DNA of 64,000 nucleotides from Adiantum capillus-veneris (lineage: Eukaryota > Streptophyta > Polypodiopsida > Polypodiales > Pteridaceae), in the NCBI GenBank assembly GCA_014529385.2, contig CM043944.1, forward strand, positions 70,334,895 through 70,398,894, in the 5' to 3' direction. Shown here piece by piece: positions 46,801-58,700 of this stretch (within the stretch, counting starts at the first letter, position 1; the number at the start of each line of letters is the position of its first letter). The notes beneath the pieces are model-generated. The model was not told the DNA's origin, ran no database searches, and saw only the letters and a program-made list of their open reading frames with translations. The position numbers and the translations under genes are program-made.

Positions 46801-48158
46801 ACAAGACAAGGCATCTGCGCCCAAACCCGCTCCCTGCATGCATCCTGTCTCTCTGACTGGGGCTCAGCCGTCAGTAGCTCACGGTAAAAGTCAGTAGCAA
46901 CTGCACGCATATCCTCAGGCTCATAAGCAACTAACCCATCGGGTCTCCTCAGCTGAGTGACCTTGGCATGCGAGTGCCGAGGTCCTACTGTCTCAAAAAA
47001 GGCACCTGTCACTCTGTCACCTACCTGAGTCCACTGAGATGCCTGTCGGTGAAAGGAAAAATCATGGCGCCTCTCCTCTGTGCAAGCAAGCTCCTGTCGA
47101 GCCTGCTGTAACTGCTCCTCCAACCATGGACTGTCTGGATGCTGCTCCTGCATCCTCTGTAGTGAAGCAATGCCTCGTCTGAGACGCTGCTCCTCCTCTC
47201 TCGCTGCGGCCCGTCGAGCCAAAGACTCCTGGAGAAAAAAGTGGGTAAGCTGAGCTAGGCCTAAGGCCACTCTGTCTGCCGGTAGAGCTTGGCTGTCCAT
47301 GCCCTCTGTCCAAAGAGCCTCTACCCTCTCTCTGAGTGCTGTGTCCAATAAGACCCGCTCTGGGATGCGAAGCATCGTGCTCCCACTCCTCTGCCTGTCT
47401 GCCACTGTGAGGATCACTGGTGCATGGTCCGAGAAGGATGTCCCTGCCAGGATGCCCAGTGATCCCCCCAAGTCACTGAAGTGGTCACTAGTGTAGAAGC
47501 GATCTATCCGCGATAGATTCACTCCTCCCACGCTGCGGTCTGATCTAGAGAAGGCAAGACTCTCTGGAGGCCTCACAAAGCCAGAATGCTGCCATGTATC
47601 CGAGACCCTCAAGGTCATACACAACCTCTCCCAAGCTGCTAACTCGACTCCATGCACAGTAGCATGGCTGCCTCCTATCCTGTCCGAAGGGTCCTCCAAC
47701 ATGTTGAAGTCCCCTCCTACACACCAATGGTCAAACTGTGGCAAAGACTCAACAATCTGTGACCAAAACTCTGCACGAGCACTCGCCACATTGGGCGCAT
47801 AGATGTTCAGGAAGCCCACAAGGCCACCCTGAACCTGCAAAGTAATCCATTGAGCCCTGCATGGCACAATAATCCCTCTGCCCACAATGGCCTGCTGCAA
47901 TGAGTCCGCAATAGTCATACATACCCCACCCTGGATGCCTCCAGGTCCAAAAGCAGCTGACCAAAAGGTATCATAACGTCCACGCAAAATCTGACCACAG
48001 CGCCGGATGCGGCTCTCAGACAAATGGTGCTCCTGAAGCATAAGGAGATCAATCTCTCCTCCCACAAGGCAACGCTGAAGCTCCTGCCGTTATCGGCCCC
48101 GTTGTCGCTGAAACTGGGGCCCACCTAATCCCTGCACGTTCCATGAGACGATCCTCAT
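43816..48158 (-). pseudogene. L1-B ORF2
   Basis: Same domain order as L1-A ORF2: endonuclease 48158-47400 (GGDFNMLEDPSDR, SFSDHAPVILTV), RT 46563-45826 (LLLDFEKAYDRVDW, FADDSAWYLEG), zf-RVT near 44400 (CTACDQLVESQRHCLWDC). Breaks include a deletion near 46590 that shifts frame just upstream of the RT, a stop near 45824, shifts near 45525 and 45425, and a break near 44180. Endonuclease frame start is ATG 48158-48156. Confidence 0.9.
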
Positions 48159-50059
48159 GGGGAGCGAGAGAATAGATGCTGCAGCAGTAGCAAGACGGGC
48201 TATCTTCGAGGCAGGCTTGGATGGGGAGTAATCCGCATCCGAGCGTCCTCTAGATAGGCGAGCCTGTAGTGAGTGCCTGGCCCAAGCCCAAGCAGAGCGA
48301 GCTGAGCGTAAAGCAACCTCCTCTGTCCAAGAGTCCTCATGTATGTATACATAGCAAGGCAAACACTTTGTATCAGCAAAAAAGTACACCACAATGTGCC
48401 TACATCCTGCTGAGTCTGGGGGTGTCACCGCAAACTTGGCTAGTGGCCACAAAGTCTGCAGCAAATCTGTAACTCCAAATTCTCCCATGTGGTGAGAGAA
48501 GTCGAGAACCTGTGTATGCAACCATCCCACCACTGAGTCAAGGGACCACTCTGTCTCGGTCCTACCGCAGAGAGGAAAGGAGAAACCAACTGCTGAGTCC
48601 AAGGCCTCTGTCCCCCTAGCGGCGAGGAACAGAGCGTGGACCCTGAAGCAGGCTGCCTCGTGGTCTGCTGCGGAATCGCCGAGAAAGCGAGTGAATCCGT
48701 AATCGAAGAAGTCCCAGCGGCGTCGGAGATCAATGCTCGTCAGACCACGAGGGATAGCTGCAAGGGAAGATGTCTTAATCTGCAAAGGGGGCCGCAAGAA
48801 GGGCTTACCCTCTCTCGCTAGGCGACTCGTGGCAAAAGCGCTGCCAAGAGATCTCCTAGCGGCCGGCCAGGGACCAGTCTCCTGAGTCGACTGTGGTACT
48901 GAAGCAGGAGGAGGGGGAGAAGGAGCTGGGGGGGGGGGGCGGAGGAGAAGAGAAGCGGGGCGGGACGACAGAGACAGGGGGGCGAGGTGGGGAGTGGGCG
49001 GGAGCAAAGGGCGGGGGAGGGGATGAGGAGGAAGAGGGGAAATCTGAAGGAGGAGGGGCTGGCGAGGGTGAAATGGAAGAGAAGGCTGGCGTAGGAGGCT
49101 CCTCCTGCTCAAGAGGACCAAAGCGGTTCCCCGTGGGAACCCACTGCTGATGAGTAGGCACCTGAGGGCCACTCTGAGTGCCAGGCGGTCGCTGTGGCTC
49201 ATGGCGTCAACGGCCACGAGCCTGCTGCCACCCCTCCTCCGCTGGAGCCCCAGGCTCGGAGGGTGGCTCAGAATCTGTGCACTGTCGCTGGCTGAGGCTG
49301 CGGCCCAGCCTTCGCAGGCTGGGGCTGAGGCTGAGGTGCAGGTCGTGGTCTCCTCCGTGGACAGGCCTTCGCTAGGTGGCCCATCTATCTGCAAATGAAG
49401 CACTGGTTCGGGAGACTCGAGTACTCCACACTCTGCCTAAACCAACCCCCACTCACCCGAGGCAAAAGGATGACCTTCGGGAGCGTGTGGGTATCTCTGA
49501 CCAAAACTCGAACTGAAGGGATGCCGGCCGCCTTGGCAGCTACTGATGCTGCCGTACGAGGTGTCTCCAGAACAGTCCCGATGGCGGAGCCAATCCTGGA
49601 GAGCAGTGGAAGGTGCTCCCTCCGTAAACCCGGAAAGCAGACTGAGATGGGGATGTCTGCCTCCTCTACGAGCACATCCGAAGTCGGGTCAAAACCGTGT
49701 CGTCACTATCGAAAGTGGGCGCGTGATGCTCGGATAGCCAGTGGACTCATAGCTATTACCTTGGAGGCCATCTCGGAAGTCTCGAACTCGATCTGGTAGT
49801 ACCCCCGTCCGAGGATCTGGACATCCAAAATCTTGCCCACCTCTGCGAGAAGGCGGGCCTCGAGAAGGTCACGCAGCTCTCCTCTGCTGGGTCGGGTGCC
49901 GAGAATATTGCAAATGACCGAGGTCGCCTGCAGACGCTCTACCTCATCGGCTAGGCTCACTTGCTCTGTCGGTGAGAGAGCAAGTCGAATGGTGGGCTCA
50001 GCAGTGTCGGGCGAGGGGGCTTCGGAGGAGTCCCTCTGAGGTGGAGCATGAGCCTCCAT
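48159..50059 (-). pseudogene. L1-B ORF1
   Basis: It starts MEAHAPPQRDSSEAPSP, then has the same DUF4283-like segment as L1-A. Two adjacent stops (TAG TGA) replace Gln-Trp near 49705; both are transition changes. A later frame (49403-48159) covers the CCHC knuckle region remnants, the Pro/Ser-rich linker and the C-terminal domain, and runs without a stop into the ORF2 ATG, so ORF1 and ORF2 are fused in this copy. Confidence 0.85.
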
Positions 50060-50456
50060 TAGTGTCTGCTGCTCTGAAGGAGAAGGGCGGACGAGAAGGC
50101 CAACGCTTGAGAGCTCGGCAAGGAGAAACCAACTGAGAATCCACTGCCAGGCAAATCAAACGAGGCCTTCGGAGGAGGGGGGGGAGGCGGGGGGCGTGGG
50201 GATAAGGGGCTGGAGCGGCGAGGCAGCGGGCAGCGAACAACAGGGGGGGCAGCGGGCGGGGCTGCACTCTGGCTGGGCTGCGCGCAGGCTGGGTGTAAGC
50301 TCAGCAGCGCGGGTGGACAGACAGCGCGCAGGCAGGGGCAGCGCGCAACAGGGCGAGGGCGAAGGGGGGGCTATGGCGCGGGGGAGCAGGAGCAGGCAGG
50401 GGGGGGAGGGGAACGCGCAGGAGCAGCAGCGAGCATCCATGTGCAAAGCTCATTCC
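50060..50456 (-). promoter_or_regulatory. L1-B 5' leader, GC-rich repeats
   Basis: On the minus strand it contains repeated CGCGCTGCCCC-like strings (for example around 50315-50345). It is similar in style to the L1-A leader and, unexpectedly, to the leader of the unrelated L2x LINE at 54530-54640. Confidence 0.6.
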
Positions 50457-50466
50457 CCCGCTTTTT

Positions 50467-52270
50467 CAATCTAGCTTTCTGAAACCGAAGCAAGACATAT
50501 TGTCCTTTTTCAAGATTGAAATTCCTTCTGTGCTTGTCTGCTTTTCTCTTCTGTTGCTCTTGAGTACGTAGAATCACTTGCTTTACTTGTTGATAGACAA
50601 TATCAATATTGCACACAAATTCATCTGCGGCGAAGATGTTTTCTTTGGTAACCATAATAGGAAGTAAGAGTGACTTCCCATAAATAATGTCGAAGGGAGC
50701 TTTACCAGTTGAGGAATGTATGGTATTATTATACGCAAACTCAACTATCGGTAAGTATTGTTCCCATTCCGATTGTCGTTCCGAAACATAGCACTTGAGG
50801 AGGTCTAAAACAGTGGCATTAGCAATTTTGCTTTGACCATCTATTTGAGGATAATAAGCTGATGAAAAATCAAGCTTAGTTCCCAAGTTTTCGAACAGTG
50901 CCTGCCAAAATAGATTAGTCATGCGAGGATCTTTATCGCTGACAATAGTCTTTGGCAATCCATGGTGTTTAAAAATCTGAGCTAGAAATATTCTAGCCAT
51001 GTGATCAGCTTTGATCGTCTTCTTTACTGAAAGGAAATGTGCTTGCTTACTGAATCTGTCTACTATAGTCCAGATTGCATCATTTCCATTCTTAGATCTA
51101 GGAAGATCCGTAATAAAATCCATGGCAATACTTTTTCATGGCGTGTTAGGCATAGGGAGTGGCTGAAGCTTGCCATAAACTTTATGTCTATCATATTTTA
51201 CTTTTTGGCAGACTAAACACTCACGTACATGTTTTTCAATGTCCGCGCGGAGTGTTGGCCAAAAGAAATATCTTTCGAGGACACTAGTGGTAGCAGAAAT
51301 TCCCCGATGCCCGGCATAAGGAGAATTATGTGTTTCATCCATCACCTTTTGTCGTAAGGGCTGAGCTATGCATATTGCTTGTTGACGATAGAGCGTATTA
51401 TCCCTAATGGAATAAGGTGGTCTTGAGTGACCAGCTTGAAGATCTCCCCAATTGTAGCGAAGTCAGGATCTTGAGGATACCTCTCACTGAGAGATTCTAG
51501 TTCCTCATGATAAATTGTTGTCAGTGCATTGATCTTTGGACGCCTGGAGAGAGCATTTGCAACTGCATTCTTTGTTCCAAAAGTGTGTAAAATCTAAAAA
51601 TGGAACATTGAAAGAAAGTTGGCCCATCTCATCTGCTTTTCTGATAACTTTCTCTGTGTGAGAAAGTAGCGAAGACTCTGACGATCTGTCTTGATAATAA
51701 AATCAGCTCCTAACAGATAATGCTTCCAAATGGAAAGAGCATGAATTACTGCCATTAGCTCTTTCTTATACATGGAAGCATGCAACTCTGCATCTTTAAG
51801 GCGTTGACTTTCGTAGGCTATGGCGTGACCCTCTTGGTTCAAGACTACTCCTACACAATCTCCAGATGCATCGCAGTATACCTCGAAAGGTTTGCGAAGA
51901 TCAGGGACGGTGAGAATAGGTCCGTGACTGAGTAGATACTTAAGCTTTTCAAAAGCTTGTTTTTGTCCAGGCCCCCAATGGAATGGAATCCGCTTCTTTG
52001 TCAGATCATGGAGGGGATCTGCTATAGCGGTAAAGGCTCGAATGAAACGCCGATAATAGGAACAGAGGCCGAGAAAACTTCGTACATCATGTACTGTAGT
52101 TGGCGTAGGCCATTCTACAACTGCTTGAATCTTATCAAGGTCCATCCTCACCCGGTTGTGAGATACTATATGGCCCAAACAATGGATTTCTTTTAGAAAG
52201 AACTTACTCTTCTTAGCATTCACACATAATTTGTGTTTGCGTAATTCTTCAAACACTAATGCGAGATGCT
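50467..52270 (-). pseudogene. pol: A3 RT C-terminus, RNase H and integrase
   Basis: Minus-strand frames closely match A1. RT thumb and RNase H are at 52270-51594 (LALVFEELRKHKLCVNAKK, YLGHIV-like LGHIVSHNRVRMD, VYCDASGDCVGVVL, FIIKTDRQSLRYFLTQ, the last intact where A1 has an 8-nt deletion). The zinc finger is at 51345-51136 (HNSPYAGHRG, CLVCQKVKYD). The core is at 51123-50470 (MDFITDLPRSK, IVSDKDPRMTN, DGQSKIAN, where the catalytic Glu of A1 is Lys). TGG to TGA near 51134 and frameshifts near 51450 break it. Upstream gag and RT fingers are missing: the element is cut at 52270 by a LINE. Confidence 0.92.
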
Positions 52271-53684
52271 CTATGATCTCACGGCTTATTAGAGCCAAGG
52301 CTTCAGTACCACATGACATTATTCGAGCAGAGCTAGCTGCCCCCCCACTAGTGGTTGAGGCGCTTACCAGATCAGTCTCCTTTATACACCGCTTGTGGGA
52401 CCTCCCCAGAGATAGATATGCTCGCCTAGCACTTGAGTCCTCTTGACAGTTAGCTTTGCAGGGAGACACAACTTGCTGGTATGGGGAGATGACATCATGG
52501 TTTCAGGTTCATGGGTTCAGCATGGACAGATTTCCCCCCTTCCAGTACTCATTGGATGCACCCTCTATGACTCTTACACAGTCTGAGATCACCAGGATCA
52601 TCCGCCAGGACCTGACTTAGCTAGATACTAGGAGGACTTGGATACAGCCGGCACAGGAGTTGGCCACGAAGATGGCTTTCTATAGAGAGAATCTTCTCCA
52701 GCTTACTAAGGATGGTTTTGTGACAAGGCCCAGATACATGGACACCCACTTATCTCATGGGATATGATGTGCTATTGGCAAGATACGCACATCCTCACAC
52801 CAGCTTTGGATCGAGACTGGTAGATACAACAGAGTACCAGCAGAGGCCAGGACATGTCCCCTATCTCACATGGAATCTAAGACAGAGTTGCACTACACAT
52901 GCCACTGCCCAGTTTACTATGAGATACGAGGCCGCTTTCATTGCCTGTTCAGAGAGGGCTTTGGACCACTCTCTAGAGTCATGGGGTATGAGAATCAGAG
53001 ATGTCTGGGTTTGTTTTTGCTTAAGCTGCGCAAACACAGAGAGAGCCTGATGAGAGGAGAGGCTAGCCAGTCTCAGAGACGGATCAGAGACTTCTTTAGA
53101 GTGGACACTCGGCAGCCGGAGGAGCAACTACCACAGCAGAGCTCACATTCTCCTCACACCAGAGGCACGTTGATCGATCGAGCGACCGAGCTAGGGAGAT
53201 CAAACGTCCACGGCTGTGGAGGACTACACAACATCGACGGACGTTGCATCAGAGGATTCGGATCACTTTGGCCCGACAGGCACGACGCCCGGTCAGACTA
53301 CTGACCATGGAGGAGAATGACGAGATCCGCCAGTGGGCGATAATGGATCTCCTATGATTTAGCTCTTTTGAGGATTGTACACCCTGCTCATCCTGTATCA
53401 GCCTTTGTATCAGCTCTCACCCATTATATTCCCACACGCACACCCACATTGTGTTGTATTAGCCCACAATCACTACTTTCACCACTCATATCCTACACAG
53501 TTCCAGCTAGCTGCTTAGTTCACATCTAGCAGTTAAGATTTTAGTTTTTCACCTTACTTCAGTTTATTTTTGTACCTAGACATTGTATTAGATCCACCAA
53601 GATTGTATCAGTTTGGTCTCATAGGTCATTTTGGACTTTTGGGATGTTTAATATAACATTTTGTTTCATTTCATTTCTCTCTCT
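52271..53684 (+). mobile_element. L2x LINE copy 1, 5'-truncated
   Basis: It corresponds to the part of the full-length L2x from about 58405 to its 3' end: MISRLIRAKASVPHDIIRAE, LPRDRYARLALESS, FPPFQYSLDAPS, YTCHCPVYYEIRGRFHCLF, with a DFFRVDTRQPEEQ tail. Many stops. The 3' UTR has TTGGTCTCATAGGTCATTTTG and ends TTTCATTTCATTTCTCTCTCT. Confidence 0.88.
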
Positions 53685-54206
53685 ATGAGATACGGGGCCG
53701 TTTCCACTGGTTATTCAAAGAGAGTTTCGGTCCTTTCTCTAGGGTCATGAGTTATGAGGATCACAGATGTCTTGGGCTATATCTACTTGAGTTACACATA
53801 TATAGAGACACTTTACTGGGGAGAGATAGAGAGAGACAGTCCCAGAGACAAATTACATATTTCTTTTCACTAGATATGGGACAGCCGGAGGAGAAGCCAT
53901 CACTGCAGAGCTCGGCCCACACTCATTCGACCACTATCAGCACTCTCAATCGACTGAGCACTGGAGTTACGGAGATCCAAACGGCCATGATTGAGGAGAG
54001 GGGCTACACAGCATCAACGGAGACTACAGCATAGGACTCGAACCATACTCTCTCAACATCCAGAGTGCAGATGAGGATGGATTCTAGTAGTAGTATCTTT
54101 GTTCTAGTTCTTTTGTACCAAGACATGGTATTAGATTCACCATTTTGTAACAATTGGTCTCATATGTCATTTTGGCCTTTTGAAGACGTTAATATAACAT
54201 TTCATT

Positions 54207-54209
<3 letters not shown>
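53685..54209 (+). mobile_element. L2x LINE copy 2, 5'-truncated
   Basis: It begins ATGAGATACGGGGCC immediately after the short TC run that ends copy 1, and encodes YGAVSTGYSK-like and LGLYLLELHIYRDTLLGRDR, then FFSLDMGQPEEK. The 3' end TTTGAAGACGTTAATATAAC then TTTCATTTCAT leads into a long (CT)n. Confidence 0.85.

Positions 54210-54263
<54 letters not shown>
54210..54263. repeat. (CT)n at the 3' end of L2x copy 2
   Basis: About 27 CT units directly after the L2x 3' terminus. Confidence 0.95.
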
Positions 54264-54266
<3 letters not shown>

Positions 54267-54470
54267 AAGGGGTTGTATTCTATGTACATAAGGGATCTTT
54301 GGAGATGCTCAGTGCCTATAATCCGAAGTTCATAGTACGTGGATTGTTTGCCCTGGAAACAATTTCTGCACTATGCTTTGTCACATCTCTCTCCTCCTTT
54401 TCAATCTCTAGATGCTACCGGTGTTTGGCGCCCGACTATCGGATTCCTCTTCACAAATGTACTTTTGGAT

Positions 54471-54472
<2 letters not shown>
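54264..54472. other. Spacer between two (CT)n tracts, nothing recognised
   Basis: About 210 bp with no coding match to any element in the window. It may be the pre-insertion flank that once carried one TC microsatellite. Confidence 0.4.

Positions 54473-54529
<57 letters not shown>
54473..54529. repeat. (CT)n at the 5' end of the full-length L2x
   Basis: About 28 CT units. The LINE leader begins GCGCGCTGCC at the very next base. Confidence 0.95.
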
Positions 54530-54531
<2 letters not shown>

Positions 54532-54726
54532 GCGCTGCCCCACCCCTGTGCGCTGCTCCCTCCTGCGCGCTGCCCCCCCCCCCCCCCCTGTGCGCTGCTC
54601 CCTGCACGCCAAGACGGCCAGCGCGCTACCTCCAGCCCATCCACTGAACACACACACCCCATCCCCATCCCCTGCCCGCTGCCCCCTGCTCTCTGACCGT
54701 CTTGCTTATTGCCGTACCCGCAGCCA

Positions 54727-54760
<34 letters not shown>

Positions 54761-54876
54761 GGATACATACCCACACACACACTACACACATACACACATA
54801 CACACACGTTGAGTGCTCTCTTCCCCTTCTCCCCTCTTCTTCACAATATGAAGAGAGGGTAGCTACGAAGACAACC
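54530..54876 (+). promoter_or_regulatory. L2x leader with GCGCGCTGCCCC repeats and TC/AC tracts
   Basis: Iterated TGCGCGCTGCCCC and TGTGCGCTGCTCCC units to about 54610, then (TC)n(AC)n at 54727-54760 and AC-rich sequence to 54815. No TATA box seen. Confidence 0.65.
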
Positions 54877-55797
54877 ATGTCTTCCCCCATCATCAAGACG
54901 CCGACACCGACAACGAAGACAACCTTCATGCTCACGAACAAGAGGCTTGCACAACTGGAGAAGGACATGAAAGAATGGCGGATGGAGAGAGAGATATGGA
55001 AGGAGGAGAAAGCCACCCTCATCAAGCTATGGAACGAAGAGAAGGAGGACATGAGAGCGGAAATCCAAAATCTCAAAGAGGAGAAGGAGAGAAGGGAACG
55101 GGAGAACGAGAAGGAGAGGGAGAGATGGAGGAAAGAGCAAGAAGAGATGAAGGCACAAATCGATCTCCTTCATGCTTCCATCACATCCCTCACCCCCGAG
55201 GAAGGAGAGATTAAAGAGGAGGCTAAGGAAGCCCTCAAGGAGGAGATCACCAAAGCCCTCACCGCAAGCATTGAGGACAAATTAGAGGCCACCAAAGAAG
55301 GATGGGTCGAAGTGGTCAAAAAGAACATCAAGAAGGTAGCAAGAGAGGAAGCCCAAAAAGATGAGGTACTCATCGTACACACAACCATCGAAGAGGAGAA
55401 GATGCGACAAGCTCGCCGTCTCAATGTGCGAGTGACCGGCATCAAAGAAGAAGAAGGGTCTACACCCGAGAGCGATGGGAAAGCTTTATGCAAGAAAGTG
55501 GGATACAAGGAAGAAGAGATCCCTTTCTCCAAAGTTTGGAGAGCCGGCAAAGATCCAAAGAAGAGAGCTCTCATCCTCCAATTCGCCTCCGAGGAGTCTC
55601 GAACTTCCTTCCTCCGAAAGAGGGTCATCTTGAGAGGGATAGAAGGCCCCCCGATTTATCTTGATGATGACCTCACAAAGATGCAACAAGATCACCGTCG
55701 CGCGTGCATGCCTCGAGTCCACCAAGCCCGCAAAGAAGGGAAGAAGGCAGTATATCGAGATGGTAGGGTTATCATTGATGGCAAGACCATCGCATAG
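54877..55797 (+). CDS. L2x ORF1: coiled coil and RRM-like nucleic-acid chaperone
   Basis: 306 codons, intact. A short Thr/Pro-rich start (MSSPIIKTPTPTTKTT) is followed by a long charged coiled coil (about residues 25-130, rich in Glu, Lys and Arg with repeats such as EEKERRERENEKERERW). Then comes a region with RRLNVRVTGIKEEEG and FSKVWRAGKDPKKRALILQF, which resembles the RRM, and SRTSFLRKRVILRG and IYLDDDLTKMQQDHR, which resembles the C-terminal domain of the L1 ORF1p / Transposase_22 family. Such proteins bind the element RNA as trimers. ATG 54877 is chosen because the frame upstream is simple-repeat translation. It ends in TAG, directly followed in frame by ORF2. No Cys-rich knuckle is present. 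Confidence 0.85.
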   Translation: MSSPIIKTPTPTTKTTFMLTNKRLAQLEKDMKEWRMEREIWKEEKATLIKLWNEEKEDMRAEIQNLKEEKERRERENEKERERWRKEQEEMKAQIDLLHASITSLTPEEGEIKEEAKEALKEEITKALTASIEDKLEATKEGWVEVVKKNIKKVAREEAQKDEVLIVHTTIEEEKMRQARRLNVRVTGIKEEEGSTPESDGKALCKKVGYKEEEIPFSKVWRAGKDPKKRALILQFASEESRTSFLRKRVILRGIEGPPIYLDDDLTKMQQDHRRACMPRVHQARKEGKKAVYRDGRVIIDGKTIA

Positions 55798-58700
55798 GGA
55801 CTCGCGGCCTGTGGGACACACGAGGAGATTCATGTCACGGTTTGGAATTGCAATGGAGACCTATGGACACACCCAGAGAGACTTGAGGAGGTGATGAGAG
55901 GTCGAGACATCATTCTACTTACAGAGACACACGAGAGCCCGGAGAGAGGGTTACCACGGATACATGGATTCCAGTGGGAGTCTCTACATCGAGGATGTAT
56001 GCGCCAGCACACCACTCGCGGCTCAGGAGGAGTGGCCATACTCTTTAGACAGGGGCTTCACAGCAGACTACAGATTGTTGCCCGGGACCCACAGGCCCGC
56101 TACATGTGGATTCGCCTCGAGCTCTCACGAGACAGGATCGTCTACATTGCCCTTTGCTACTTTGCTCCCACAGGCTCCAGATTCGCCCCTATTGAGCAGG
56201 AGTCACCGTACGCATGCCTCACGGAGGAGATTATGGAGTACTCCACACTGGGTGAAGTCTTCCTTATGGGAGACTTCAATGCTCGTACGCGCAGTGAGCA
56301 GTGTGAGGCATATGACCATGAGGACCCAAAGGCACTACACACTCTAGATGAGGAGGCTACTATGAGAGATACAGCAAACAGAGCTCCAGTCACAGCCTAC
56401 GGACGACATCTACTTCGACTTGGCTCCCAGCACCGTCTCGTTATTTATAACGGGATGGTCCAGTGGCCCACCTCAGGGGGCCTGACTTGTATGCCACATG
56501 GAGTTGCAGAAGGAGGGGGGAGTACAGTCGACTATATTCTGGGACCCAGGGAGGCTACACACCTTATCACATCCTTCACCATTCCACCCATACCCATCGG
56601 AGCCGACCACACATACCTCTCTTTCTCCATCACCGGAGATACCATCCCACACAGCTCCACAGCACACACTCCACACACCACCATCCATTTCACACATGAG
56701 CTAGCCTCTCTTTACTCGGCCAAGGTCGAACATGGCCTATGCCTCCTCCACCCATCCACACCACTCTCAGTTCTCACATCACATATCTCTTCCGTTCTCC
56801 ACACTTCAGCTATTAGCTCTTTTCCACACACCACTCACACAGGACGCACTCCCCCCCCCGGGACTATGCCTCAGAACCGCTGGTATGATGATGAGTGCAG
56901 AGAGCTATACCGACACCTCCGTGCACGGCGAGCCTTAGGAGAGATCACAAAGAGAGAGGCCAGACGGCATATGAAGACGTTGACACGCCAAAAGCGGCGA
57001 GCATTCGAAGAGGCACAGGAGCTTGAGCTATACCGCCTATTCATGAGCATGGATAGCGCGACGGCATGGCGCACCCTGCGCGAGCCACGTCCGACTACAG
57101 CTATTGAGGATCCACAGATATGGCATGATTATGCAGAGCGACTTTATGAGGTGCCAGGGCAGCCTCCTATCCCACAGCCACACGAGCCACGCCCCACGTG
57201 CTCCTCCTTCTTTACAGCAGAGATGGTAGAGAGGGCCATACGCCGCATGCAGCACAGACGATCAGCTGACCATACTGGATTACAGAGTGAGCACATCATT
57301 TATGCGGCCTCCACTATAGCCCCGTTGATTGCACATGTCTTCAACCGGGCTATAGGGGAGGGCTTCCCAGAGGAGTGGACATAGCACACCATAGTGCCTA
57401 TCCACAAATCTGGCGACACCCTGGACCCAGGGAACTACAGGACTATCATGATTGGCCACACGATGGCCAAGCTATATGGAGCAGTACTTGAGGCACAGCT
57501 CAGCTGCTACGCAGAGACCGAGGGTTTACGAGCTCCAGGCCAGGCAGGTTTCAGACGAGCTTTCTCCACCACTGACCACATCTTCGTTCTGCGCTGCCTC
57601 ATTGATGGGGCAAAGGCGCGGAAGAAGAGGCTTTACTGCTGCTTTGTGGACTTCCGCAAGGCCTTTGACACAGTCCCACGCGAGAGACTCTTCCAGCGCC
57701 TTCACAGCATTGGGGTACCAACAGAGATGATTTGGGCCATATATGCTCTCTATGAGAGGGTGACGGGTCGGGTTCGTTGCCCAGGCGGTTTTTCAGAGAC
57801 CATTGCTAGCACCATTGGTGTTAAGCAAGGATGCCCACTCTCCCCGACACTCTTTGGGCTCTACATCGACGAGATCACCGACTACATATTGCGAGCAGGG
57901 GGAGAGGGGAGCGACTTGGCAGGTACTCCGGTCCACATCATGTTATATGATGATGATATTGTGTTGATTTCAGAGTCACCCGAGGGCTTGCAACGCCATC
58001 TTGAGGCCTTGGACGAATTCAGCACACACAGGGGGTTGACTGTGAACCTTGGCAAAACCAAGGTTATGATCTTTCACACATCCAGTGCAGTGAGGAGCGC
58101 CACCACCTTCACAGCAGCAGGAGGACAGGTTGATGTAGTCACCTCCTATGTCTACCTTGGCATCACATTCACCAGCCTACCAGGACCCTTCACTATGAGG
58201 CAGGCTGCTGTTGACAGGCTCACCCGAGGATATGCAGCTCTGGCCATGCTAGAGCGGAGATGCCACCAGGCACACTTTCAGGAGCCCCGCACGAAGGGGT
58301 GGCTTTTCGACACCTTAGTCACCCCGGCCTTGATGTACTCGGCGGCAGTATGGGCACCAGGATTGACAGCTGACCAGTGGACACAGCTTGAGAGACCACA
58401 GGTATGTATGATCTCACGCTTGCTCCGCAGCAAGAAGACAGTGCCACATGACATTATTAGAGCCGAGCTCGCCACACCACCTGTGGTTGTAGAGGCACTA
58501 TTCCAGACAGTTTGCTTCATCCAGAGGATGAGAGAGCTACCTCCTGACAGACTTACCCGTAGAGCATTTGAGGCAGCTATACAGCTATCAGAGAATGGGC
58601 ATGAGAGAGCATGGTACTCACAGGTCAGAGCATGGTTTGAGGGACACGGTCTTGACATGGAGAGCCTACCACCATTCCAGTACGACCCCCACTCACCATA

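Larger units (their letters stand above)
43665..50456 (-). mobile_element. L1-type LINE L1-B
   Basis: 6.79 kb, same family as L1-A and full length. Its duplication CCCGCTTTTT flanks it at 43655-43664 and 50457-50466. It interrupts A3 between the integrase core and chromodomain; removing it restores the order seen in A1 at about 23890. The 3' end has an A-run (plus T-run 43670-43679) followed by five extra bases. ORFs carry more lesions than in L1-A. Confidence 0.94.

Noticed and set aside
53400-53680. Region between L2x copies considered as a separate SINE
   Set aside because: The 3' end is shared with the LINE 3' UTR and no Pol III A and B boxes were found.
54065-54862. Plus-strand frame of 265 codons with Ser-Leu and Thr-His repeats
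   Set aside because: It is the translation of CT and AC microsatellites and the LINE leader.
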